Source: a candidate division KSB1 bacterium (GTDB lineage Bacteria > Zhuqueibacterota > Zhuqueibacteria > JANLFK01 > Oleimicrobiaceae). Taken from it: 64,000 nucleotides of DNA. Below, piece by piece: positions 1 through 9,218 of the stretch (position 1 is the stretch's first letter; each line of letters opens with the position of its first letter). The notes under the pieces are model-generated. The model was not told the DNA's origin and made no database searches. It saw nothing but the letters and a program-made list of their open reading frames with translations. The DNA is taken from contig JANLFK010000001.1 of NCBI GenBank assembly GCA_024655945.1, positions 496,001 through 560,000 of the forward strand, given 5' to 3'. The position numbers and the translations under genes were made by a program.

Positions 1-297
1 AAGGCCAAGACCGATGGCGTAGTGGCTGGAGCCTACGCGAAAGGTCACCGGTCCGCGCAGCATCTGGCTGGCGACCTTGGTCACCGTGACCCCAGGTTTT
101 ATTCCCAGGACTTCCAACCGCTTGACAACTCCATGGCCTCCGGCAATTCTCACCACTGTGCCACTCTCGCCCGGGCGCAACGCAGCCAAATCCACCTCAG
201 CGGACCTCTCCTGCTCTTCCTTCTGCCGCCCGTGCATCCAAGGGCCCCAACACCAGTGGCGTGCCGTTCTTGTCCTCTGCCTGAACCATTCTATCAT
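1..297 (-). CDS. FeoA-domain protein, 3' end cut by window edge
   Basis: Reading the minus strand from an ATG at 297 gives an uninterrupted frame to base 1. After a Trp/Cys/His-rich N-terminus (residues about 14-26, including HWCWGPWMHG) comes a FeoA-type SH3-like domain: VDLAALRPGESGTVVRIAGG, then VVKRLEVLGIKPGV and LRGPVTFRVGSSHYAIG. FeoA domains act with the FeoB ferrous-iron transporter or form the C-terminal SH3 part of DtxR-type metal regulators; the short N-terminus here argues for stand-alone FeoA. An in-frame ATG at 303 is an alternative start, and neither has an ideal ribosome site. The gene lies downstream of a terminator at 424-476, so it is probably its own unit. A feoB gene would be expected beyond the left edge but cannot be seen. 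Confidence 0.8.
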   Translation of the reverse strand, partial: MIEWFRQRTRTARHWCWGPWMHGRQKEEQERSAEVDLAALRPGESGTVVRIAGGHGVVKRLEVLGIKPGVTVTKVASQMLRGPVTFRVGSSHYAIGLGL

Positions 298-423
298 TGC
301 CATCCTGCGAAATCACCGTCCTTTGTCCGAGTGCGTGTCTGGAAAAGAAATGCTATCTCGGGTCGAGAAAACCGCGGAGTAGACGTGAGACGTTCATGGT
401 CTTCTTGGCCGGTGCAATGATAC

Positions 424-476
424 AAAAAAAAAGCCACCTGCGCAAGGTCTTTCTCCGACCTCCTAAGGCGCAGGTG
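424..476 (-). terminator. Rho-independent terminator after the DUF2851 gene
   Basis: On the minus strand a 9-bp perfect stem (468-476 pairing with 435-443, CACCTGCGC type) with a 24-base loop is followed by an uninterrupted run of T residues (A run 424-432 on the plus strand). It lies 28 bases after the DUF2851 stop codon and separates that gene from the feoA-like gene. Confidence 0.85.
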
Positions 477-503
477 ACTCACACTGCTCGGGTCGGCAAG
501 GCG

Positions 504-1907
504 CTAAGCTGAAGGCCGCAGTTGAAAGTGCTCTAAGCAGCGAGCGCACCCGTCTTGCTGGCAGAGCGTTTTCCAGAGCTGGATCAATCCCTGCTGGCGG
601 CGAGCGCTATCCACCGCTGCTCCCGGCCTTCTGGCGAAGAGGCGGTGCCTCATCTGCCTGATGATGGTGTTGTCCGCAAGCAACGGCCTTTGGGCGTAAG
701 CTTGGGCGAGGAGCGTGCACAGCTGCCCGTCGTCGGTCTCTTTGGCGTAAGCCATCAGGCAGGGGAAGACGATGTTGACCACCATATCGGCGGCGCGTTC
801 TGGGCCGAGGAGTCTACCACCGCCGCTCATCGCGCCACAGGTGGCCGCCTCGAACCAGTAGTGGCTGCGCCAGAATTGGTCCGCTTCCACGGACAGCGCG
901 GCGGTCAACTCCCGTCCCAGGTGTGCGATGCGCCGCGCGCCCATCTTCACCTTCCGCACCAAGCTCTCCAGGAAGCCTTGTGCCGCGAAGCGTACCACGA
1001 GGGCGGCCAGGGCGGGGATGCGCCTGGTGGGAAAATTCTGCGGGCGCAGGCGAAAGAAGAGCCACTCCTCCTTGCGCAATGGGTCGATCTTGCGCCGGTA
1101 AGGGAAAGCCTCCCACTCGGCGGCCAGAGCAACCACGTAATCGCGCATGGCAGCATCTGCGCCGGCCAGCTCCTCCGGCGTGGGCAGCAGGCCAGCCGTG
1201 CCGAACAGATAGGCCTGCGCGCGCCGCAATGCCACCTCCTCCCCTGTCCCGTAGATGGCGCGGCACATTTCGGCAAAAGGAAGGCGATCAGCGAGCTTGC
1301 GGAACGGCACCTGGTTCTTGGCGTAGCCCAGTGCTTCCGCAAAACCGCGATACAGAATCTGGTCCCAGTCGTCGGTTAGGCGCTCTTCCTGAAAGCGCAG
1401 GCATTTGGTGCTCAGCCGCTCGTCGCCGGCCATCTCCACCACCTGCAGAATCTCCGCCTCACTCAGCCGCTGCAAAGCGCAATCAACAGCAGGCGGCACG
1501 GTCGATGGTGCACCCTCGTCGGCGAGCTGCTCTGCCGGCTTCGGGAGAAACTGGTCGAGGTTGAGCACGGGGATTTCCACCCCGTCTTGCCGCGTAGTGC
1601 GTTCCTCCGGGTTGGCCTCCATGGTCACCACGTGCAGCACAACACTGTTGTAGCGCGGGTCGCGGTGGTGGCCGTGGCGGTACCAGTCAACTGCTACGGG
1701 ATGGATCTCGATGTCGCCGCAGCACATTTGGCCATCGATGATGACGGTGGCGCCGCGAAAGTCGGGGCCGGCGTCCAGGTTTCGGGTACCGCGGGCGACA
1801 ATCTCCAGGCTCCGGCCGTCCACCGTACACAGCCGACGACCGATGAGATCCTCCCCATCCCACAGCTGGTAAAGGAAGCGCTCCGGGGCAGGTTCTTCGA
1901 TTTTCAT
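504..1907 (-). CDS. DUF2851 family protein
   Basis: A 467-residue soluble protein with no signal peptide or membrane segment. The N-terminal part carries the conserved signature of DUF2851: RNLDAGPDFRGATVIIDG, then CCGDIEIHPVAVDWYRHGHH and YNSVVLHVV. The C-terminus ends with a Cys pair (QQDGCARCLEHF) typical of the family. Function is unknown; the D/E-x-H rich N-terminal block looks nuclease-like, which is only an inference. The start ATG follows a strong AAGGAGG ribosome site. It lies 120 bases downstream of the MFS gene on the same strand and is closed by a clear terminator, so it may be the last gene of a short operon. Confidence 0.85.
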   Translation of the reverse strand: MKIEEPAPERFLYQLWDGEDLIGRRLCTVDGRSLEIVARGTRNLDAGPDFRGATVIIDGQMCCGDIEIHPVAVDWYRHGHHRDPRYNSVVLHVVTMEANPEERTTRQDGVEIPVLNLDQFLPKPAEQLADEGAPSTVPPAVDCALQRLSEAEILQVVEMAGDERLSTKCLRFQEERLTDDWDQILYRGFAEALGYAKNQVPFRKLADRLPFAEMCRAIYGTGEEVALRRAQAYLFGTAGLLPTPEELAGADAAMRDYVVALAAEWEAFPYRRKIDPLRKEEWLFFRLRPQNFPTRRIPALAALVVRFAAQGFLESLVRKVKMGARRIAHLGRELTAALSVEADQFWRSHYWFEAATCGAMSGGGRLLGPERAADMVVNIVFPCLMAYAKETDDGQLCTLLAQAYAQRPLLADNTIIRQMRHRLFARRPGAAVDSARRQQGLIQLWKTLCQQDGCARCLEHFQLRPSA

Positions 1908-2026
1908 GCCACCCCCTCCTTGCTGCAGAGAGAGAACCTTTTGCTTGCTTCGCCGCGTAGCCTGCGGCAGTCCAGTCCCTCAGGGTCTCATCCCTGCGCG
2001 ACTTTCTTGACACAGCTCCAAACGGG

Positions 2027-3469
2027 TCAACGCCTGATCCGCGAGCCAGAGGAGCCCTGCCCGCCGCGGCGGCCATTGGCGTGGGGAAGAAGAAAGAAAT
2101 GCCTGCCAAGCCCAATGCGCCGGGTGACCTCGTTAAAGGTCTGGCGGACCAAAATGGCAGTGGGCACAGCCTCCTTTTCGCGAACACGGTGCAACAGGAA
2201 CAACCCTGGGAAGCGCAGCACCGACGTCAACGTGAAAAGCACCTGGTAGTTGCCAAAGGGGAGGCCAGCCAAGTGGAATTGGAGCCCACTCAGGCGGAGG
2301 GCTATCCAGCCCCCCAGCGTGATGGCAACAAAGTTCATGACACCACTCCACGCCGAATAGGCAGCCATGTAACCGGGTCTGCCCTTTGCCGGCAGCGCGG
2401 CCAACACCAGGCTGAAGATGGCCAAGTTGAAACCCGACCAAAACACCCCGGCCAACACGGCATTGACCCATATCGGCCACGACACCCCCGGCGGACAGAA
2501 GGCGTAATAGAGCGGCAGATGCAAAATGGCCACTTCGCAGACGGTCAGCACGGACTTGTGCCCAAACCTGTCGATCAGCCGTCCCCACAAGAGCTGAGGG
2601 AGTATCGTCATCGCCGCCGTCACGATGTTCAGATAGGCGATGGCCTTAAAGTTCCACCCCAGGTTTTTGAGCAGGTGCGCCGCGAAGAAGGGCGTGGAAA
2701 TTCCCACCGCGAACAGCCAATAGAGGTAGAACGCCAGGATACGGCGATAACTGCGATCGCGCAGGGGGCGCGCCACGTACTCGCCCAAAGGGGGCGTCTT
2801 CTCGGCACGATAGGGTGGTTCGGGCTGCTGGCGGATGTAGTGGAAAGCAACCGCCGCGGCAACCACCGAGATCAACTGAACGGCAAGAAAGCCATCATAT
2901 TCCCGCCCGTGCTCCTTGGCCAAATCCAAAATGAGGCCGGCAATGATGCTCGTGCCCATGGTGACGATGCCCACCACGCGGTTGCGCCAGCCGAAGTAGC
3001 GACCGCGAATCTGTTTCGGCACCAGATCGCCCATCCACGTCAACCAAGCTGGCGCAGACAGGTTTTGCAGCAGCGTCCCAAAGCCATACAGCGCAAGAAA
3101 CGGCACAATGACGTCACCCCGGTGGAGCAGAGGCAGCAAGGCGATGGGGAGCCACATCAGCCGGCCCGTAAAAGAGCCCCAGGCGCAAATCTTCTTGCGC
3201 TGGCCGGTGCGCTCCACCAGCCGTGCGCCAAAGATCTGGAACAGCTGCATCAGCAGCGGCACGGAAGTGACCAGGCTCAGCTGCAAGTCATTGGCCCCCA
3301 AGAACAAGGCATAGCCGGTGAGGAAGGCATTCGTGGTCATCACGATGTGCACCGTTGCCCACGACCCCTCGATCACCGAAATGCGCAACCCGCGCCGCGT
3401 CGCTTCCGGAGTCAGCCTTTCGCTCTTCGTCCGCCTCCGAACCTGAGTTGCTATGCTATCCTCTCCCAC
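2027..3469 (-). CDS. Major facilitator superfamily (MFS) transporter
   Basis: A 480-residue integral membrane protein with about 12 hydrophobic segments, interrupted in the middle by a charged cytoplasmic loop (around residues 205-225), as in MFS permeases. A degenerate MFS signature follows TM2 (VERTGQRKK) and a second-half equivalent is visible (GRLIDRFGHKS). The substrate cannot be predicted. The listed start is a GTG without an obvious ribosome site, so the true start may be a few codons later. The C-terminal tail is Gly/Arg/Ser-rich. It sits between a CapA-like gene upstream and DUF2851 downstream, all on the minus strand; no shared pathway is evident. Confidence 0.85.
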   Translation of the reverse strand: MGEDSIATQVRRRTKSERLTPEATRRGLRISVIEGSWATVHIVMTTNAFLTGYALFLGANDLQLSLVTSVPLLMQLFQIFGARLVERTGQRKKICAWGSFTGRLMWLPIALLPLLHRGDVIVPFLALYGFGTLLQNLSAPAWLTWMGDLVPKQIRGRYFGWRNRVVGIVTMGTSIIAGLILDLAKEHGREYDGFLAVQLISVVAAAVAFHYIRQQPEPPYRAEKTPPLGEYVARPLRDRSYRRILAFYLYWLFAVGISTPFFAAHLLKNLGWNFKAIAYLNIVTAAMTILPQLLWGRLIDRFGHKSVLTVCEVAILHLPLYYAFCPPGVSWPIWVNAVLAGVFWSGFNLAIFSLVLAALPAKGRPGYMAAYSAWSGVMNFVAITLGGWIALRLSGLQFHLAGLPFGNYQVLFTLTSVLRFPGLFLLHRVREKEAVPTAILVRQTFNEVTRRIGLGRHFFLLPHANGRRGGQGSSGSRIRR

Positions 3470-3558
3470 GCCGATGACCAGTCACCACCCTTCAGTTCAC
3501 CTTTTCACGCCACTCTCTGCCTTGATGCTGCCGGTAGCTCTGATGACCAGCAGTTCCA

Positions 3559-4731
3559 TCACTCCGAGGCAGGGCTCTGCCCTTCTCGCCCCACGGGCTC
3601 GGGCGAAAAAAGCACGAATCCATAGTCGTCCAGGATCTGTCTGCCGTTGTTCAAAGGTGCGGAGATCTCTGCCATCCGCGCTAAGGCTGCCGCCCGTGCC
3701 TCTCCGCGCAGCAGGCGCGGCTGATAGTAGACCTCGCGATAGTACACAGAGATAGGAATGACTCGCGCCAGGAGCGGGCCTTTTTCGTCCAGGTAGACCT
3801 TGAGGATCATGCTCTCGCGCGAGGACTCGCTGCGCGAGCCGAAAGCAAAGTTTCCCAATCCGTAGGCGATGAGCTTGCCCCGATAGACTTCCAACCCCTG
3901 CAGCACGTGCGCGTGATGTCCCAGCACCAAATCTGCCCCGCAGTCGATGGCCTGGTGGCCCAAGAGCCGCTGGTAGTCCTTGGGCATGGTAAACAGCTCC
4001 GCGCCCCAATGGAAAGAGACCACCACGAGGTCTGCCCGCGCCCGGCTCTCCTGGATAGCCCTCCTCAACTTCTGCTCAGAAGGGAAGCAGGTGCCCGCGC
4101 GGCTGTGCGTGGCCCAGAATTCTTCTGGGAAGGTAGTGGAAAAGCCCAGGAAGGCAACGGTCTTATCCCCGACCTTCACCAGCGCCGGCGCGGCTGCCAG
4201 CGAATCGTTTGCGCCGGCGCCGCAATGAAGGAGCCCCAAAGAGTCGAGGGTGGCAATGGTATCGAAAAGACCCTCGTGCCCATAGTCGAGGATGTGGTTG
4301 TTTGCCAAGTTGAGGACGTCGAACCCGGCGTTCTTCAACCCTGCTGCCCACGGCGGCGGCACCCGGAAGGTGAACGTCTTGTCGAAGGCCTTACCCCGTG
4401 TGGTGAATGGGGCCTCCAGGTTGCCAATGGCGACATCCGCACTCTGCAGCAGAGCCCTGGTCGAGTCGAAGGGGTACCCGCAACCCTGTGCCTCGACGAT
4501 GCACAGCGCGGCGCCGGCAAGCATCACATCGCCGACAGCCGCGATGGAGACAATCTTGCGCTCGGAAATGGTTTCCACCGATCGGCGCCACCGCACCGTG
4601 TCCTGGGCGACCGAAAAGGTCGCGTTCATTTGTTCGCCGGCGGGCAAACGCTCCTGTTTGCCACCGCAGCACGTCAGAAAAAGACCTACGGCCCACAGTC
4701 CAAGGGCGATTGTGGTTCTTGAATGGATCAA
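3559..4731 (-). CDS. CapA-family metallophosphoesterase-like lipoprotein
   Basis: Homologue of the PGA_cap/CapA family, a calcineurin-like fold used in poly-gamma-glutamate capsule synthesis and other envelope roles. Visible motifs are the metal-binding GDVMLAG, NLEAPFTTRG, LANNHILDYG, VVSFHWGAE and LGHHAHVLQG followed by YGLGNF. The start is placed at a TTG at 4731 because a GGGAG ribosome site lies six bases upstream and a lipoprotein signal follows at once (LIHSRTT..., lipobox LTCC). A longer frame to 4830 has no such support. No other capsule genes (capB, capC) are nearby, so a capsule role is not shown. Likely acts in the periplasm, anchored to a membrane by lipid. Confidence 0.85.
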   Translation of the reverse strand: MIHSRTTIALGLWAVGLFLTCCGGKQERLPAGEQMNATFSVAQDTVRWRRSVETISERKIVSIAAVGDVMLAGAALCIVEAQGCGYPFDSTRALLQSADVAIGNLEAPFTTRGKAFDKTFTFRVPPPWAAGLKNAGFDVLNLANNHILDYGHEGLFDTIATLDSLGLLHCGAGANDSLAAAPALVKVGDKTVAFLGFSTTFPEEFWATHSRAGTCFPSEQKLRRAIQESRARADLVVVSFHWGAELFTMPKDYQRLLGHQAIDCGADLVLGHHAHVLQGLEVYRGKLIAYGLGNFAFGSRSESSRESMILKVYLDEKGPLLARVIPISVYYREVYYQPRLLRGEARAAALARMAEISAPLNNGRQILDDYGFVLFSPEPVGREGQSPASE

Positions 4732-4928
4732 ATTGTTCTCCCAAAAAACTACCCCATCTCCGTGCGATGGGGCATTCCCGAAGTCCTCCCCTCCCTCGTT
4801 TTTTAGCAACCAAGGCTCCCCTGTGCTCAACGCTCCGAAATCGCTCTCGCTCGCATCCCTCGTTCAAGCTCCTTTCGGCGCCCCGGTGTACTCCGCGCCC
4901 CTCAGGGCCGCACCGGACGCATGGCCAG

Positions 4929-5381
4929 CTACAGGCCCGAGTCCTCACCGCCTTCTGTCTTTTTCGTGCGCGCTGCGCGTGGGCGCTTCTTGGCTGCCAC
5001 CTTTGCGGGCTCAGGCTTTGGCTCCGCCTGCGGCGTGGGGGAAGGGGCCCGCGAGGAAGCTTTCTTCTTCCGTTGCTCTTCTTTTTCCTGCTTTATCTTC
5101 TCTGTCTCCGCTTGCTTTTGGCGCAGTTTCCCCTCCAACTCCCTGATGCGCCCCACCAGGGAACTGACCTTCTCATCGGCTGCTACCTGGCTGCGGGCAT
5201 CCTGTGCCAGAAGCTCGTACACTCTCCCGCCCAGTTCGGCGAACAACCGATTGATGCTGTGCTTGATCGCCGTCTCGTCCACCTTGAGCCGACCGATCTT
5301 GGTATACTGGTCGGTGTAGTCGGCAACGGTCTCCAGCCCTTGCTTCAGGCTCTTGCGGATATCATCCCACAGGGATCCCAT
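4929..5381 (-). CDS. Small coiled-coil protein with Lys/Ala/Pro-rich tail
   Basis: A 150-residue protein I do not recognise. Residues 1-55 are amphipathic (MGSLWDDIRKSLKQGLETV...), residues 55-105 are charged and predicted coiled coil (EKVSSLVGRIRELEGKLRQ and following), and the last 45 residues are a low-complexity Lys/Ala/Pro/Arg tail resembling histone-like or nucleic-acid-binding tails. There is no signal peptide. A ribosome site (CAGGAG) precedes the ATG at 5381. It lies 48 bases downstream of the subtilase gene on the same strand and may be co-transcribed, although nothing suggests a shared role. Confidence 0.6.
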   Translation of the reverse strand: MGSLWDDIRKSLKQGLETVADYTDQYTKIGRLKVDETAIKHSINRLFAELGGRVYELLAQDARSQVAADEKVSSLVGRIRELEGKLRQKQAETEKIKQEKEEQRKKKASSRAPSPTPQAEPKPEPAKVAAKKRPRAARTKKTEGGEDSGL

Positions 5382-5429
5382 AGACCTCAGCTCCTGTAGT
5401 GCCGTGTTTGAGCGTTACGTCAACGGACC

Positions 5430-7697
5430 TTAGCGCAATAGCACCAACTTTCGGACGCCCGAGTAGCTACCCGCACGCAAGCGACAGAAGTACACGCCGC
5501 TCGCCAGGGCGGCGCCAGCGTCATCCCGTCCATTCCACACCACGTACGTGCGGCCTCCTCTGATTGTGCGTACCTGCCTGCCCCGTGTGTCGAAGATGGC
5601 GATGCTGACGTCAGAAGGCAAATTGTCTTGAGGAAACTCATACCTGATCACGGTGCTCTGCACAAAAGGGTTGGGGTACCCGGGGAACAGCCGAAAGGCA
5701 GTCGGCAGATTCCCCTCCTGGGGCGGGAGAGCGATCACGGCCCCAGCCCACACCTTGCCATAGCCCCAACTGTTGTTGGGCACCATGCCCGTAAAGGCAT
5801 CTCGGCGCGCAGAGTCCTGCAGCATCTGCCGGATCTGCACACACGTGAGCGTGGGATCGCGCTCCAGCGCCAGTGCCACCACCCCGGCCACGTGCGGTGC
5901 CGCCATGCTCGTTCCCTGGCTTATGGCATGCACGCCGTCGGGCAGGATAAAGCCGTTGGGGAACTGGGCGCTGCCGGTATAGAACATGCTTGTCGGCTGG
6001 GAGGGATCAGCATCGGCCGAGAGAGCGGCGGCGATCTTCTCCCCTGGTGCTGCCACTTCCGGCTTGGTGCGATCGTCACGCGTCGGCCCGGGGTTGGAAA
6101 AGTCCGACAGCTCGCCGTCATGCTTGTTGCTCAACCCTGGACTGGTCAGGGTGTGGCCGTCCAGGTCAACCCATGTGCGCTTGGTAATGTACGAGCCCAC
6201 CGTAATGGCAAATTGGGCAGTGCCGGGGATGCTGACCTTCATGGTGTGGTCTACGTGGTCGACAAAACGTGCCTCCATCGAGGAGGCGGCAATCCAGCCA
6301 TCGAAGCGCCCCGAGGTGCCACTGATGGTCAGTTCCCAGGTGCCTGCTGCCGGCTCCGAGCCCGCGCTGCGGTCGTAGATCTGAATGAGCAGCTCCTTGT
6401 CGCCGTTCCGCGGGTTCACGCCCCCATGGGCGTTGTCGATGTAGAGAAAACCCTCCTTGGTGTCCTCGTAGAAAAGGCGCCCGCTGAGGAAGGGGCCGTA
6501 CGTCCGTCCCGCTGGCGTCGTGACTGTGATCGATTGATTACTAAACCCCGAATACCAAAAATCCAGCACGAGATAGTCATCTTGGGTAGCGCTGTTCTTG
6601 TCGTAGGGAGCGATCTCTGTTCTGATGGTCACGCTCCTGGTAGCCGGGCTGAGGGTGCCGCTGGTGTGGATGTTCTCCTGGCCATCGTTACCGGCAGCCA
6701 CCACTACGGCGCGCCCAGGACGCCCCGGTCCCACAAGCTGGTCAATTGCCTGTTCGGCCACATCGGTGCCGTCGTGTGCACCCCAGTTGGAGCCAAGGCT
6801 TAGGTTCACCACATAAGGCATCCCCAGTTCGCCGGCTTTGCTGTGCACAAAGTGCAGTGCGTTGACCTGATCGTCGTCGGCAATCTTGTCTGCCCCTTCC
6901 ACCCGCGTCCCTTTGACGATGACAAAGGCCGCCTCCGGAGCCACCCCGACATACTGCCCGGCTGGCTGCTTCCTCCCGGTAGCGCGACCGTTGCCCCCGG
7001 CACATCCTGCCACGTGCGTGCCGTGGCCCACCACGTCGCGATGCGCAAGGGAGGGCCCTCCTTGCAAGGCGGTGTTGATCTCGGCTTCCGTGTGCAGCGT
7101 GCCGCCGTAGTCGTCCGGGCCGTCCAACTTGTTATCGCCGTTCACGTCGCCAGGGTCGCTAAAGTCCAGCAGGTACTTGATGCGCGTCGTGCCGTTGTTG
7201 TGCCGAAAATCCGCATGCCGCCAATCGATACCGGTGTCCACGATGCCCAGCACGGTGTTCTTGCCGGTGAGGCCTGAGGAGCTTCGCACCGCCGTCACAC
7301 CGATTTCGGGCACGCTGCGGTCCAACTGCAGCCGGCGCGCTTTGGGTGCCTGCACGTAGACAACCTCATCCAGGCCGATAATGGCCAGCAACTCGTCCTC
7401 GGTCACCAGGGCAGTAGCGACGTTCCCGACCACTGCCTGCACTTGGGCACCGGTGGCGAGCACACCCGAAAACCCATTGCGGACCTGGATCAAAACGCGC
7501 AGGTACTGCTCGGGGGCGGTCTTCATCAGCGCCGTGCCCGGCACGGCACCTCTGGCCACCGCATCCGGATGCAGCACCACCATACGGAGGCAAGGGTCCA
7601 GTTTTGCGCGCTGTGACTCGGACAGGTCGGCCGGAACGCACACATCGACCAAAGCCAACAGAACCACCGCCCAGACCACGCTCCTGCCAAGAGTCAT
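5430..7697 (-). CDS. Secreted S8 (subtilisin-like) serine protease with C-terminal sorting-type domain
   Basis: A 755-residue secreted protease. The start at 7697 is chosen because GGAGG precedes it and a signal peptide follows (MTLGRSVVWAVVLLALVDVC). The catalytic triad is complete: Asp154 (GIVDTGIDW), His228 (GHGTHVAG) and Ser597 (QGTSMAAPHVAGV), with the oxyanion Asn337 (VAAGNDG). A roughly 200-residue beta-rich insert separates Asn from Ser, as in several FCB subtilases. The final 90 residues hold FPGYPNPF, the core of a FlgD/type-IX-like domain (FDTRGRQVRTI, VVWNGRDDAG, ASGVYFCRLRAG). Such tails direct FCB proteins through the type IX secretion system, so surface attachment or release is inferred. 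It is the first of several secreted peptidases in the window. Confidence 0.93.
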   Translation of the reverse strand: MTLGRSVVWAVVLLALVDVCVPADLSESQRAKLDPCLRMVVLHPDAVARGAVPGTALMKTAPEQYLRVLIQVRNGFSGVLATGAQVQAVVGNVATALVTEDELLAIIGLDEVVYVQAPKARRLQLDRSVPEIGVTAVRSSSGLTGKNTVLGIVDTGIDWRHADFRHNNGTTRIKYLLDFSDPGDVNGDNKLDGPDDYGGTLHTEAEINTALQGGPSLAHRDVVGHGTHVAGCAGGNGRATGRKQPAGQYVGVAPEAAFVIVKGTRVEGADKIADDDQVNALHFVHSKAGELGMPYVVNLSLGSNWGAHDGTDVAEQAIDQLVGPGRPGRAVVVAAGNDGQENIHTSGTLSPATRSVTIRTEIAPYDKNSATQDDYLVLDFWYSGFSNQSITVTTPAGRTYGPFLSGRLFYEDTKEGFLYIDNAHGGVNPRNGDKELLIQIYDRSAGSEPAAGTWELTISGTSGRFDGWIAASSMEARFVDHVDHTMKVSIPGTAQFAITVGSYITKRTWVDLDGHTLTSPGLSNKHDGELSDFSNPGPTRDDRTKPEVAAPGEKIAAALSADADPSQPTSMFYTGSAQFPNGFILPDGVHAISQGTSMAAPHVAGVVALALERDPTLTCVQIRQMLQDSARRDAFTGMVPNNSWGYGKVWAGAVIALPPQEGNLPTAFRLFPGYPNPFVQSTVIRYEFPQDNLPSDVSIAIFDTRGRQVRTIRGGRTYVVWNGRDDAGAALASGVYFCRLRAGSYSGVRKLVLLR

Positions 7698-7896
7698 TCT
7701 TCGCCCTCCAGATGTGGGGCAGAACAAAGCAATGGGCAACATTAGACTGGCTCCCAAGAGGTGGCGGGCCAGTCCGGCTCAAAGATAGCAAAAATGGAAC
7801 GCGTGCACAAGGGGAAAATGAGAACGAGATGGCTCTGTCGAGCGCATCGCGCACAGAGGAGGGGACGGCGCCGAAGGCACTTTGTACTGGGTTCGC

Positions 7897-8865
7897 CTAC
7901 GGCACCCAGGAAGGGTACTCGTTGGTGTGGTCCCCGAAGGTAACTCGTTCGACCTGCGAACCGTCGCTGTGCATGATGGCCAGGTGGTCGCCGCGCCCGA
8001 AAAGGATCTGCGTGCCATCACGCGACCAGGCCGGGTGCCAGTCGCTGATCCCAGTGGTCAGCCTGGTAGGCATGCCGCTGGTCAGGTCCAGCACCCAGAT
8101 CTCGTCCACCCCGGTCACCTGCACGCGCACAAAAGCGAGCCTTTCATCGTCTGGTGACAACGCAGGGTGCTTGATAATGGCCTGGTCCACGGCCACCTCC
8201 AAGGTGTAAAGTAAGGTGCTCGAGGAGGAAGCAAAGTCGAAGCGGTAGAGCGCGGCGTGGCGCGCCGTGTCCACACTGACGTAGATGAACGAACGGCCGT
8301 GCGAAAACCAGGCGACGCGAGTGTGGATGGAATCGCTCACATCAACCACATGGCGGGCCGAGTCGCTGGCCAAATCGACCAGCCAGATGGACGACCGCAG
8401 GTCCCGGTTGGACCAGAACGCAACCTGACGGTCATCCGGCGACCACGTAGGGAAACTGTCGTCGTAGTCGGAGGGCGACAGGCGCCGCCATGAGGTAGTG
8501 GCAACATCCATGAGGTAGAGTTGCCAGTTGTAACCCCACAATATGCTGGCCGGGATAAAGTAGCTGAACAATGCACGGGTGCCGTCATGCGATAGCGCAA
8601 AATTAGCCGGCACATACGCGCCGAAATAAGCTATGGCTCGCAGGTCACGGGCCTCCGCATCGAGGAGCATGAGGTAATACTCACCCGGCCAGTCGTGCAG
8701 GGTGCGACGGAAAAGAATCTTGCCGGATAGCCGATGGAAGGGGATCTGGGAAAGCTCATCCTTCGACACCACTTCTGGCTCGGTGGGGACGTGCTCGCAA
8801 CTGAAAGCGATGGCAAGCGCTGCTGCAGCCATCACCACCCAGCGTCGAAAACGGCAGTTCTTCAT
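7897..8865 (-). CDS. PD40/TolB-like beta-propeller lipoprotein
   Basis: A 322-residue lipoprotein: signal AAAALAIAFSCE with the lipid-accepting Cys about residue 23, start ATG at 8865 behind a strong AAAAAGGAGG site. The mature part contains repeated WD40-like (PD40) blades, seen as FPTWSPDDRQVAFWSNRD, LSPDDERLAFVRV and PAWSRDGTQILFGRG. Proteins of this type act as periplasmic or surface scaffolds, often alongside Tol-Pal or peptidases; no enzymatic residues are visible. It is separated from the upstream small membrane gene by under 100 bases. Its specific partner is unknown. Confidence 0.8.
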   Translation of the reverse strand: MKNCRFRRWVVMAAAALAIAFSCEHVPTEPEVVSKDELSQIPFHRLSGKILFRRTLHDWPGEYYLMLLDAEARDLRAIAYFGAYVPANFALSHDGTRALFSYFIPASILWGYNWQLYLMDVATTSWRRLSPSDYDDSFPTWSPDDRQVAFWSNRDLRSSIWLVDLASDSARHVVDVSDSIHTRVAWFSHGRSFIYVSVDTARHAALYRFDFASSSSTLLYTLEVAVDQAIIKHPALSPDDERLAFVRVQVTGVDEIWVLDLTSGMPTRLTTGISDWHPAWSRDGTQILFGRGDHLAIMHSDGSQVERVTFGDHTNEYPSWVP

Positions 8866-8923
8866 GACTGCCTCCTTTTTGCCCGCGTGCGCGGGAAATG
8901 GAGATTCCCCAAAGCACGTCAAC

Positions 8924-9127
8924 TCACGCTTTGGCCCCCCGGCGCCGCCTCTCCTTCCACCAGGTGTAGATCCCTGTGCCGAGCAACAGTGCCATCACTG
9001 CCGCAGACAGCGCCGCCTCCAGAGGATTGCCCTCCTGCAACCCGTCCACGAGCAGGCCAAAAGCAACAAAGAAGGCTATCAAGCCAACCCCTTCCACAAT
9101 CCACGAGAGAATCGCTGCTTTCTTCAC
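8924..9127 (-). CDS. Small two-helix membrane protein
   Basis: A 67-residue protein with two hydrophobic segments (LSWIVEGVGLIAFFVAFGLL and ALSAAVMALLLGTGIYTWW) and a basic C-terminus (KERRRRGAKA), so both ends are probably cytoplasmic. The GTG at 9127 is preferred because AGGGAG lies eight bases upstream; a GTG at 9163 is possible. I do not recognise a family. It lies between rsmE and the PD40 lipoprotein on the same strand. Confidence 0.5.
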   Translation of the reverse strand: MKKAAILSWIVEGVGLIAFFVAFGLLVDGLQEGNPLEAALSAAVMALLLGTGIYTWWKERRRRGAKA

Positions 9128-9218
9128 CGGCGTGCTCCCTACTTCGTGAAGTAATCCAAACACTCCCCTCGGGCTGGTGTCCCCTCCACCGAAACGCTCA
9201 TGCGCTACGAGGGCTCAC

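Noticed and set aside
2081-3625. A 514-codon plus-strand frame opposite the MFS gene
   Set aside because: Composition (Gln, Arg, His) is that of an antisense shadow of a membrane protein gene.
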